Assembly: GCA_937928735.1 (NCBI GenBank)
Contig: CALFVF010000001.1
Coordinates: 124,001-188,000 of the forward strand
Length of the DNA stretch: 64,000 nucleotides
Direction of reading: 5' to 3'
Origin: an uncultured Verrucomicrobiales bacterium
GTDB taxonomy: Bacteria; Verrucomicrobiota; Verrucomicrobiia; Verrucomicrobiales; Akkermansiaceae
Shown piece by piece: positions 25,112 to 33,099 of this stretch; positions within the stretch are counted from its first letter, which is position 1, and each line of letters starts with the position of its first letter. The position numbers were made by a program, and so were the translations under genes. A model generated the notes under the pieces. It had not been told where the DNA came from. It was given only the letters and a program-made list of their open reading frames with translations, and made no database searches.

Positions 25112-26249
25112 CTTGGAGAGCTTTGATATGAGGGACAGCACCACGGACTTCTGAGCGGAGTTCGCGGAACATAGTGGAGGAACGGGCAATTGTGTCTTCT
25201 CCTTTGTCCTTGAGCTCCACGATGGTAGTTTTGAGGCGCTCTTTGAGCTCTTCGAGGTACTTGATGGAGGCGTCTAAATTCTCTTGGCCAAGCTCTTTGA
25301 CTTTAGAAATGAGGCTTTCATCCACTTGTTCGTGTAAGTTACGGCTGAGTTCTTGTAGCTCTGCGGCCATGATTTTCCCCTCAGGGATACGTTTGAGCTT
25401 AGAGGCGAGGCCAATGGCTGCGCAGAAACGAATTGCCCACTTAGAAGGATCCCACTGCCAAGGCTTCACGCCATTGCGGTAGTCATACTGGAAAGTGTGG
25501 TGGTAGTTATGGTAGCCCTCACCATAGGTGAGAAAGGCAATCCACCAGGAATCACGCGCTGTGTGGCGAGTGTCATAAGGGCGCTCACCGATCATGTGGC
25601 AGGCAGAGTTAATGAGGAAAGTACCGTGCTGGACAAAGACAACGCGCAGGACACCGAGAATGAGGAAACCACTCCAAGCTCCTGTCACCCAGTCTCCATC
25701 GACAAACCAGAGTTGGTAGAGTGCTCCAAGAATAGTGGGAAAAATAAGGCCGACAGAGACGGCGATACGCTGCACGCAGCGGTGCTGCCAGAGGACAAGA
25801 GGGTCTTTCTCGAGGTCTTTGACATTATTCATCGGAGGCTTTGGCCCTATTTTAAAGAGAAGCCAGCCGATGTGAGCGTAGAAGAAGCCCTTAGAGATGT
25901 CATAGGGATCATCGTCTGTGTCGACATGCTTGTGGTGTCTACGGTGGTCTGAGGACCAGTCGAGAGCTGAGTTCTCAAATGTAGCGGCACCAAATAAGAG
26001 GGTGAAGAGGCGCACTGGCCACTTCGCCTCAAAAGCTCTGTGAGAGAATAGGCGGTGATAGCCGACTGTGATGCTCATCCCTGTAGCGTAGCCAAGAACG
26101 ACAAACATCGTTAAGGTGAATGCCCATGGAATCTGGCCAAAGTTATTGTGAATGAAGAGAGGGACAGCAGTGAGTGAGAGCAGGAAAGTGCCGATAAGGA
26201 ACACAGAAGTGATCCAGTTGACTCTGTCCCATGGGATTCTAGAAAACAT
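25095..26249 (-). CDS. acyl-CoA/fatty acid delta-9 desaturase
   Basis: Membrane di-iron desaturase that puts a double bond in saturated acyl chains, so tuning membrane fluidity. The 384-residue product has four hydrophobic helices in two pairs and the three histidine boxes that bind iron: 'GYHRLFSHRAF' (about 62-72), 'DHRRHHKHVD' (about 101-110) and 'EGYHNYHHTFQYDYRNG' (about 239-255). The family core ends near residue 290; the last 90 residues are a charged, coiled-coil-like extension not needed for catalysis and of unknown purpose. The gene stands alone, with 261 bases to serA upstream of which only the serA terminator is recognised. Confidence 0.93.
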   Translation of the reverse strand: MFSRIPWDRVNWITSVFLIGTFLLSLTAVPLFIHNNFGQIPWAFTLTMFVVLGYATGMSITVGYHRLFSHRAFEAKWPVRLFTLLFGAATFENSALDWSSDHRRHHKHVDTDDDPYDISKGFFYAHIGWLLFKIGPKPPMNNVKDLEKDPLVLWQHRCVQRIAVSVGLIFPTILGALYQLWFVDGDWVTGAWSGFLILGVLRVVFVQHGTFLINSACHMIGERPYDTRHTARDSWWIAFLTYGEGYHNYHHTFQYDYRNGVKPWQWDPSKWAIRFCAAIGLASKLKRIPEGKIMAAELQELSRNLHEQVDESLISKVKELGQENLDASIKYLEELKERLKTTIVELKDKGEDTIARSSTMFRELRSEVRGAVPHIKALQDAIAS

Positions 26250-26453
26250 AAATGATGAGTAGTGACTGAGGATTCAGTGGTTTAGTGAAAATGGAATGGA
26301 AGCGCTATTGGGGGCTGAGGAGGGGGGCTGAGGAGAGGAATAATCATGCGCTGCGGTTCGGTAACAGAGGAATGGTGGAAATGCAACACACATATTTTGT
26401 GGAATCATACGATAGTTTAGCGCTAAATTGCGAAAACAGGGAGTGATGCGAGC

Positions 26454-26481
26454 CTAAAAAAGCGAGCCAAGTGGCTCGCTT
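26454..26481 (-). terminator. Rho-independent terminator of serA
   Basis: A perfect 9-bp stem (26461-26469 with 26472-26480, tight loop) reads on the minus strand into a run of T (complement of the 'aaaaa' before 26461). It lies 30 bases after the serA stop. Confidence 0.9.
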
Positions 26482-26510
26482 AGAGAGTGCTATCTACCTT
26501 AGTAAGTAAC

Positions 26511-28115
26511 CTAGATGCTCACATTTTGGGCACTGAGGACACCTGCGGTGGCGCGGATGCTCTCGAGTACGTCTGTGCAGGGCTCAGAGTCGATTTCAAT
26601 GACATTGAGCGCATTTCCCTCTGAGGCATTGCGTGCGAGCGAGAGATTGGCAATATTGATGTTCTTAGAACCAAGGATTGTTCCGAGAGAGCCAACGATT
26701 CCCGGGCGGTCATCATTTTTCACAATCAGGAAGTTTCCTTTGATATTGGTGTCCACGTAGAGCTTGTCGATTTCTACAATGCGCGGAGACTGGCCAATGA
26801 TGGTGCCTGCGACGCGGAATTTCTCACCGTCTTTCTTGAGTTCGACCACAATGAGTTCATTAAACTCTGTGTTGGCATTGATCGTGGACTCTGTGAGGTT
26901 GAGCCCCATTTGCTTAGCGACTGCTGTGCAGTTCACGATATTGACCTGACCATCTGAGCGAGCGGCCTCCAGATAACCGTTGAGTACGGTGCGAGAGACC
27001 AGAGAGGTGTCCTTGCTGGCGATATCACCGTGGAATGAGACGCGGAGTGAATCAGGATTCGCGGGACCCAGCTTGGCAAGGAACTTACCGAGGGCAGAAG
27101 CGAGATCGAGGTGATTGCCGAGTTCTGCGAGAGCGGAGGCATCGAGAGAAGGCATGTTGATGGCATTACGGATCTCGCCAGTGGTGAGAATATCGCGAAT
27201 TTGCTCAGCGACTTGAATACCGACATTTTCCTGGGCTTCATTGGTGGAGGCACCAAGGTGTGGTGTGAAGGCAATGTGCTTAGGCAAGGTGAAGAGAGGG
27301 TGATCTTTCGTCGGAGGCTCTTCCTCGAACACATCGAGACCGCAGCCAGCAATATGACCGTTATCAATCGCTGCTTTGAGAGCTGGCTCATCAATCAGGC
27401 CACCACGGGCACAGTTTACGACAATAGCACCTTGATTCATCAGGGCGAGGCGCTCTGCATTGATGATGTGCTTGGTGTCAGGAGTCATCGGCACGTGCAG
27501 TGTCACGAAGTCAGCCTTGGTGAGGGCTGCGTCTGGAGTTTCGGCGAGCTCGACTTTGAGCTGGTCAGCACGTGCTTGAGTGAGAAAAGGATCATAGGCG
27601 ACAACGTCCATGCCAAAGGCCTGAGCGCGCTTGGCGAACTCAGCTCCGATACGACCCATGCCGATCACTGCGAGGCGCTTACCAAAGATCTCGATACCTT
27701 TGTAGGCTTTGCGGCCTTCTTTGAAATTACCAGTCACTACGGACTCGTGGGCTAAGCCGATATTGCGCGCTGTAGAAAGCATGAGGGTGAAGGCAAGCTC
27801 AGCTGTGGAAATCGTGTTTCCACTTGGCGTGTTCATCACCACGACACCGTGGTCGGTAGCGGCTTCACGGTCGACATTGTCCACACCAACGCCAGCTCGG
27901 CCGACTGCCTTGAGCTTCGTAGCAGCTTCGATCACTTCTCGAGTCACCTTAGTCTGAGAGCGAATCACTAGGCCTTCGTAGTTAGGAATGATTTCAAGAA
28001 GCTCTTCTGGTGTGAGGCCAGTGTTTACATCGACCTCGAGGTCGGGGTGAGCAGCAAGAGCTTCCACGCCCTTTTCAGAAATAGGATCAGATACAAGAAT
28101 TCGCTTAGTAGCCAT
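26511..28115 (-). CDS. serA: D-3-phosphoglycerate dehydrogenase
   Basis: First enzyme of serine synthesis, oxidising 3-phosphoglycerate with NAD+. The ATG at 28115 ('MATKRILVSD') gives 534 residues, the size of the long type with an intervening domain; an upstream ATG would add 13 unrelated residues. Order: substrate-binding part with 'GRAGVGVDNVD' (about 72), Rossmann motif 'GMGRIGAEFAKRAQAFGM' (about 147-164), catalytic 'NCARGGLIDE' (Arg near 235), 'HLGAST' with the catalytic His (about 287), an allosteric substrate-binding domain (about 320-450), and a C-terminal ACT domain ('NDDRPGIVGSLGTILG', about 463) for serine feedback. Confidence 0.97.
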   Translation of the reverse strand: MATKRILVSDPISEKGVEALAAHPDLEVDVNTGLTPEELLEIIPNYEGLVIRSQTKVTREVIEAATKLKAVGRAGVGVDNVDREAATDHGVVVMNTPSGNTISTAELAFTLMLSTARNIGLAHESVVTGNFKEGRKAYKGIEIFGKRLAVIGMGRIGAEFAKRAQAFGMDVVAYDPFLTQARADQLKVELAETPDAALTKADFVTLHVPMTPDTKHIINAERLALMNQGAIVVNCARGGLIDEPALKAAIDNGHIAGCGLDVFEEEPPTKDHPLFTLPKHIAFTPHLGASTNEAQENVGIQVAEQIRDILTTGEIRNAINMPSLDASALAELGNHLDLASALGKFLAKLGPANPDSLRVSFHGDIASKDTSLVSRTVLNGYLEAARSDGQVNIVNCTAVAKQMGLNLTESTINANTEFNELIVVELKKDGEKFRVAGTIIGQSPRIVEIDKLYVDTNIKGNFLIVKNDDRPGIVGSLGTILGSKNINIANLSLARNASEGNALNVIEIDSEPCTDVLESIRATAGVLSAQNVSI

Positions 28116-28352
28116 GACGAAGAGGGATGTAGGAGGGTTTCTGTGTTTTGTCAAAGCCTGCGATGAGGAATTTTAGCGCAAGTTTGCGAAAGCTCATGCC
28201 TAGGGGAATGATTCGTAGAGTACACTGTGGGAAATCAGGGTTGAAGAACCTGCGTTCTTCTCTATAGTAATGGAGTTGAATTTGTAAAACCTCATGAAAC
28301 CTGATGGTCTTCATCATCTTGATTATGTTTTGTAAAATCGGCACGAAGATCC

Positions 28353-29669
28353 ATGAGTGAGCAGAACTACAGCTGGCGCAATGTGCGACATAGCTCGACC
28401 TTTCATCTACCAAAGAGTGAAAAGCTCGGGCGCTGGATCTGGGCGGCGATCACTCTTGCGATTATCGTGCATGGAATCGTCCTCATCGCACTAAAGCAAA
28501 TCCCTGTGATGCTGAATCGTCTGGAGCATTCTCGAAATGAGACTCTCACTCAGCCCATGAAGGTGGATCGAGTCGAGTTTGATGAGCTCGTGCTTGCCGA
28601 GCAGCCCGATGAGATCCTCGAAACACCACAGAGCGATGCCCTAGACTTACTCAATGAAATCGACTTGCTCGAAGTCCTGCCTGAGGATCTAGAGGTTGAT
28701 GTGAGTCCGACCATTGAGAACCCAGAGATTTCTGTGGCCATGGAGATTCCAGCAGCCACTGGGGCCCTGATCGCAGATGCTCTAGAACCTGTGGCCGCAC
28801 CTGATTTCACCACAGATGTTCCAGAGTTAGGCTCGACGAAAGATTTCTTTAAAGATGCTGCCGACGGACAAGTCGTGATTGATGCGGGGGCACTTGAGGC
28901 AGATGAGCATGATCCAGATGCTTTTACCGATGGACTACTGAAGAAGGGTGCGGAGGGCTTGGCGGATACTGGGGCAATTGATGGCTACACGACACTGGCG
29001 GATATGCAGAATCTCAGCGGCAGTGCTCTAGAGACTTCTAAGGCCCTGATAGGGAGTGATTTACTCTTCGAGTATAATTCAAAGGAACTCAGGCAGACCG
29101 CTCGGCACAGTTTACTGAAAGTGGCGTTATTAATTGATAAGAATCCAGAGATGAACTGTTGGGTGGAGGGGCACTCTGATTTATTTGGAGGGGTGGAATT
29201 TAACCAGAAACTATCCCTTCAGCGCGCTCAGGCAGTGAAGCGCTGGCTAGTGGAGTCGATGCGCCTGGATCCAGAGCGTGTGATTGTGCGAGGTCTAGGC
29301 AAGAGTGACCCGATTGTGAAAGAAGGTGACCAAGACGCCCAAGCGATCAACCGTAGAGTAGTGATTAAAATGCGCAAGGGAGTGCCCGAAGATGAGCCTA
29401 TTCTTGTCAAACCACTGATTGACCCACCACGAGCTGCGATTATTGAAGAATCGAGTGCAGAAGCTGATGGAGAAAATACACAGCCCCCTCAGCCTAGCGA
29501 ACCTGCCGTGGAGATTCCCGAGCCACCAGCCCAGCTCCCTCGGGCAACGGTTGTGGAAGAGACTGTTCCCATCCCCTCACGAGCACAACGCGTCGAAGAG
29601 GATCAGGAGGATGAGCAGGAAGAGGGAGGTGAAGAAGAATTGCCCGGCCGTGCCGTACCTGTAGAGTAG
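28353..29669 (+). CDS. OmpA-family peptidoglycan-binding protein with N-terminal membrane anchor
   Basis: A 438-residue protein that probably ties the inner membrane to the cell wall. One N-terminal helix (about residues 28-50) is followed by a long acidic segment (60-230) without recognised domain. An OmpA-like domain follows (about 232-345): 'LLFEYNSKEL', 'VEGHSDLFGG' and 'NQKLSLQRAQAVKRWL' are the strands and helices that grip diaminopimelate, and 'NRRVVIKM' ends it. The tail is Pro/Glu-rich and ends in a strongly acidic block. A MotB-type role is unlikely because no motA is nearby. It begins 237 bases from the divergent serA. Confidence 0.85.
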   Translation: MSEQNYSWRNVRHSSTFHLPKSEKLGRWIWAAITLAIIVHGIVLIALKQIPVMLNRLEHSRNETLTQPMKVDRVEFDELVLAEQPDEILETPQSDALDLLNEIDLLEVLPEDLEVDVSPTIENPEISVAMEIPAATGALIADALEPVAAPDFTTDVPELGSTKDFFKDAADGQVVIDAGALEADEHDPDAFTDGLLKKGAEGLADTGAIDGYTTLADMQNLSGSALETSKALIGSDLLFEYNSKELRQTARHSLLKVALLIDKNPEMNCWVEGHSDLFGGVEFNQKLSLQRAQAVKRWLVESMRLDPERVIVRGLGKSDPIVKEGDQDAQAINRRVVIKMRKGVPEDEPILVKPLIDPPRAAIIEESSAEADGENTQPPQPSEPAVEIPEPPAQLPRATVVEETVPIPSRAQRVEEDQEDEQEEGGEEELPGRAVPVE

Positions 29670-30002
29670 ATAGGTAGAGCGTCTGTCTAAATGAAAATAC
29701 CTGTCACAAAGGCATCATTAGGAGACGTGTTTGGCTCAATTATCGAGTCAGTTCTGGAGTAGTTCAAGAGATCCTAGCCTCCTGTTTTAAATCTCATTGG
29801 TACATGGGGTATTTGATTGTAAGGGTTTGTTTGATTCGTCTTGAGGAAGACGCGCCATGAGTGGCATTTAGAGTCATCTATAACAGCAAGGAGCAATCAC
29901 TAAAGTGGTCTCATAAACAGGGAGTGTGATATGGAGTTTCTAAAATCCTCTGAATAAAAGGACACGAGAGCTCGTCGAAGGTGGTGAATCAAATAAACAC
30001 CT
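29670..30002. other. intergenic region without recognised content
   Basis: Between the OmpA-like gene and a small lipoprotein gene no ORF with protein-like features, strong hairpin with T-tract, tRNA or repeat was found. It probably contains the promoter and a long leader of the lipoprotein gene. Confidence 0.5.
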
Positions 30003-30317
30003 ATGAACAAGCTACAACAAATCACTCTTGCTCTTTCTACTGCTTTCGCTCTCACGAGCTGTACGACAACCTATGATGCGTCAGGTAGGCCTGTGCAGAC
30101 TGTGGATGCTGGTGCTGCTGCGATAGGCATTGTGGCTGCTGGTGTGCTGGGAGCGGCGATTGCGAATAACAATAGTAGAGGGAGCTACCAAAAGGGGTAC
30201 AGATCGAGTGGTTATAAGTCGCACTACAAACACCAGGGGCACTCGAGTAGCTATGGTCATGGTGGATATAGTAGCTACAATCGCTATGGTAGCTATGGCG
30301 GTTGTGGTGGCTACTAA
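30003..30317 (+). CDS. small Gly/Tyr/Ser/His-rich lipoprotein
   Basis: A 104-residue product with a lipoprotein signal ending in 'ALTSC' (Cys20). A Gly/Ala-rich hydrophobic segment (37-54, 'AIGIVAAGVLGAAIANN') resembles a glycine-zipper. From residue 58 the chain is low-complexity, made of Tyr, Ser, His and Gly, ending in 'GGCGGY'. Such tails occur in outer-membrane-associated structural or surface proteins, but no function is known. It has its own leader and stands alone. Confidence 0.75.
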   Translation: MNKLQQITLALSTAFALTSCTTTYDASGRPVQTVDAGAAAIGIVAAGVLGAAIANNNSRGSYQKGYRSSGYKSHYKHQGHSSSYGHGGYSSYNRYGSYGGCGGY

Positions 30318-30462
30318 TTTTATAGAAAATAGGTGCAATATACCGGCTCTTTGTTTCGTCAGCGTTTACTGACTTTGTGGTATGATTGTATTTTCGGAAA
30401 CTTTTGAAAGATAATCTCTTGTTTTTTAAGCGAATGCATTGATAGTGCTATTACACACGCTT

Positions 30463-31089
30463 ATGAATATAAAAGAGATTGAGGATAAGTATTGGGAATT
30501 TCGACTGACGAGAAAAGGGGGCTTTAATAGCGTTTTTGAATTTTGTCAGGAAGTGGGGATCGAGGAGGCTAAGTTCTACGATTCTTATGCTAGTCTAGAG
30601 GTCATCGAGTCTGAGTACTGGAAGAGGACAGTGAGTGTGACTCTAGAGACTCTCAAGGCGGATAAGGACTTCGAGACGTATTCACTCGAGCAGAAGCTTT
30701 TGGCTTTCTTTTACACCTACATTTCAGGCATTCAGCCGTATCGTTCACGGCTTGTGGCTAGTTTCCCAACAACAGGGGGGATGTCGAAGTTACTTGGAAT
30801 GCGAAACGAGTTCTTAAAATTCGCCACGTCGGCTGTGAAAGAAGCGGTTACTGCGGGAGACATTGCGGATCGTAAAAAAATTAACGAAGCCTATGGCCCA
30901 GGGTTATTTGAGCAGTTTCGTATGATTCTGGAGTTCTATAAGCGAGATGAGAGTTCGGGGTTCCAGGACACCGATGCCTTTATTGAGAAGAGCGTGCGAC
31001 TTGGGATCTCTGCGGCACAAACTGGAGTGCTTGAGGCGGGCATGGACTTCGCGAGATTTATGGTGGGAAGGTTACCCAAGATTCGATGA
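30463..31089 (+). CDS. TetR-like helix-turn-helix protein paired with an ABC1 kinase
   Basis: A 208-residue helical protein. Its N-terminus has a weak TetR-type helix-turn-helix: 'SVFEFCQEVGIEEAKFYDSYASLE' has the spacing of the recognition helix and the following Tyr-x-x-Phe-like turn, although basic DNA-contact residues are few. The rest is a TetR C-terminal-like helical bundle. A TTG start at 30439 is possible but the ATG at 30463 is preferred. Its stop overlaps the ABC1 kinase start (ATGA). It could be a regulator, or a lipid-binding partner related in fold to COQ9, which works with UbiB-type kinases. Both are inference. Confidence 0.65.
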   Translation: MNIKEIEDKYWEFRLTRKGGFNSVFEFCQEVGIEEAKFYDSYASLEVIESEYWKRTVSVTLETLKADKDFETYSLEQKLLAFFYTYISGIQPYRSRLVASFPTTGGMSKLLGMRNEFLKFATSAVKEAVTAGDIADRKKINEAYGPGLFEQFRMILEFYKRDESSGFQDTDAFIEKSVRLGISAAQTGVLEAGMDFARFMVGRLPKIR

Positions 31090-32396
31090 AGCAGCAAACT
31101 TCGATCCCCAAACACAAGTTCACACGTGCAGCGACCTTGGCAGGAGCTGGTGCTCGGGTGGGTGCGAATTACCTGAAGTACGAGGTGCGTAAGCGCCTCA
31201 CAGGCAATCAGGATAAGACGTCCTTTCATGAGGATACAGCAGCTGAGGCCTTTGAGACCTTTAGTAAGATGAAAGGGGGGCCTCTTAAGCTCGCGCAGAT
31301 GCTCTCGATGGATCAAAATATGATCCCTGAGCAGTATGTGAATGAATTTGCGAAAGCTCAGTATTCAGTCCCTCCGCTATCCTACCCACTCGTCGTGCGG
31401 ACATTCCAGCGTGAGAAGGGGAAAGGGCCGACAGAAATCTTTGAGACATTCTCCAGAGAAGCTGTGGCTGGTGCCTCGATTGGCCAAGTGCATGAGGCGT
31501 CTCTCAATGGTGAGAAGTTAGCGGTGAAGATCCAGTACCCAGGGGTGGCGGATAGTTTACAGAATGACCTGCGAATCGTGAAGCCTATTGCGATGCGCCT
31601 ATTCTCACTGGATGCTCGGGCGATTGATCCCTATGTCAGTGAGGTGGAGGAGCGGCTGGTGGAGGAAACGGATTACACTCTTGAGCTACGCAGAAGCCAG
31701 GAGCTCGCAGCACAGTCCGCCCAGCTTGAGCGCACGAGATTTCCGAAGTTTTATCCGGATCTTAGCTCGGAGAAGATTCTTACGATGCAGTGGGTGCCGG
31801 GTGATTTAATGGATGCGTATGCGAACTCAGATGCTCCACAAGAAGAGAAAACAGCTGTGGGGCAGGCTCTGTGGGACTTTTACCATCACCAGATCCATGA
31901 ACTGCGGGTCTTCCATGCGGATCCTCACCCAGGGAATTTTAAGGTCGCAGATGGTGAATTGTGGGTGCTTGACTTTGGCTGTGTGAAGACACTTCCAGAG
32001 CCATTTTACCAAGATTATTTTAAATTCATGGATCCCACTCTTCCAGCGGATGATGCTCGATTTGAAAGAGTTCTCAGAAAAGTGCATTTACTGCTGCCAA
32101 GTGACACGCCAAGGCAGGTGGAATTACTCAAGGAGCTATTTCGAGAGAGTATCGAGCTGCTGAATCGGCCATTTCATGAGGGGAGCTTTGATTTTAGTGA
32201 TCAGAGTTATTTCGCGGAGTTGGCCGCCTTTGGGGAGCGCTCAAAAACAAATTCTGAGCTTCAAGTACTTAGTTCTGCCCGTGGTAGTGCTGATGCACTG
32301 TATCTGAATCGTACTTATTTTGGCCTCTACCATCTCTGTGGGGCGCTTGGGGCGAAGATCGAGACACGCTTGCCAGAGTTTTTGTGTCAGTCGTGA
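31086..32396 (+). CDS. ABC1/UbiB-family atypical kinase
   Basis: AarF/UbiB-like proteins are kinase-fold ATPases linked to isoprenoid quinone synthesis and lipid handling. The 436-residue product has the family's Ala-rich loop in 'AVAGASIGQVHEA' (in place of a Gly-rich loop), the ATP lysine in 'LAVKIQYPGV', the catalytic loop 'HADPHPGNF' and the metal 'LDFGCVK'. The KxGQ signature before the kinase domain reads 'LKLAQMLSMD', so Gly is replaced by Ala. No C-terminal membrane helices are evident, unlike E. coli UbiB. The gene overlaps the TetR-like gene by four bases. Ubiquinone or menaquinone genes are not in the window. Confidence 0.88.
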   Translation: MKQQTSIPKHKFTRAATLAGAGARVGANYLKYEVRKRLTGNQDKTSFHEDTAAEAFETFSKMKGGPLKLAQMLSMDQNMIPEQYVNEFAKAQYSVPPLSYPLVVRTFQREKGKGPTEIFETFSREAVAGASIGQVHEASLNGEKLAVKIQYPGVADSLQNDLRIVKPIAMRLFSLDARAIDPYVSEVEERLVEETDYTLELRRSQELAAQSAQLERTRFPKFYPDLSSEKILTMQWVPGDLMDAYANSDAPQEEKTAVGQALWDFYHHQIHELRVFHADPHPGNFKVADGELWVLDFGCVKTLPEPFYQDYFKFMDPTLPADDARFERVLRKVHLLLPSDTPRQVELLKELFRESIELLNRPFHEGSFDFSDQSYFAELAAFGERSKTNSELQVLSSARGSADALYLNRTYFGLYHLCGALGAKIETRLPEFLCQS

Positions 32397-32880
32397 TACT
32401 GAGTCGCCTGGTAGATTCATTCCTCAGGGGGTTGGTTCGTCCGGAGATTCACTCTCTTATTCTACTGCCAGAAATCGTCTTAGAGTGAGTCAGCTCAGAT
32501 TCTTTCTTTGATTTATGAAAGAAGGTTCTGGTATTTTCTGCTAAATTGGTAAAACTATTCCGAATTCTCTTGACTGTGAACAAAAGTCGAGTAATTCCTC
32601 TCTCCGCCTTGAGCCAAATTGCGTGATTTGGAGGGACTCTTGGCGCTGGAAAACAGATATTTACAGAATCATTGATGGAAAAAAATTCTGCGCTAATTCA
32701 AATTGCCAATGGGTGTTTCTAAGTGATTTATAATCAATGAGGTGGCTTTGCTAAAGTGAGGCTGCCTTTTGTGTTTTCTAGAGAAATTTCAGACGTTTCT
32801 TCAACAGAGATGTCAGAGGTGAGCCAACAAGAGGAAAAGAGTAGTATTAAACAGCATAGAATAAAATAGAGAAAAAGACT
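32397..32880. other. upstream part of the long rpoB intergenic region
   Basis: No supported gene lies here. A candidate sigma-70-type promoter is TTGACT (32570-32575), 16-base spacer, TAATTC (32592-32597). The same -35 hexamer is seen before the DUF1800 gene. If used, the rpoB transcript would have a leader of about 495 bases including the hairpins that follow. No rplJ or rplL gene is present. Confidence 0.35.
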
Positions 32881-32956
32881 GAGTGGCTAGATTTCAGCTC
32901 TGATACATGCAGATAACTTTGGTGAAACTGCATGTAAACAGGGCTGAAATCTACTC
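32881..32956 (+). promoter_or_regulatory. long imperfect hairpin in the rpoB upstream region
   Basis: A nearly continuous stem: 32889-32898 with 32943-32952 (10 bp), then T-G and 'ctg' 32900-32902 with 32939-32941, then 32904-32912 with 32928-32936 (9 bp), around a 15-base loop. 'gagt' 32881-32884 can pair with 'actc' 32953-32956. It lies 144 bases before the rpoB ATG and has no T-tract, so it is not a classic terminator. A leader regulatory structure or a small RNA is possible. Confidence 0.7.
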
Positions 32957-33012
32957 ATTCCAAGTGAGGCACAAAGACAGTATTTGCTGGATGTGTTTCA
33001 TAGAAGAAAGAG

Positions 33013-33067
33013 TAGGATCAGGATCCTATTTACCGAACATCTGCCTAGGCTGGAATCAGTGCTAGGC
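33013..33067 (+). promoter_or_regulatory. two short hairpins just before rpoB
   Basis: The first is 33013-33018 with 33023-33028 (6 bp, tetraloop). The second is 33043-33048 with 33062-33067 (6 bp) extended inside by CTG/CAG pairs around a GAAT loop. Together with the longer hairpin upstream they suggest a structured leader ending 32 bases before the start codon. Confidence 0.5.
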
Positions 33068-33099
33068 TCAACCGCCTCTAAGCAAACATAGAATCAACC

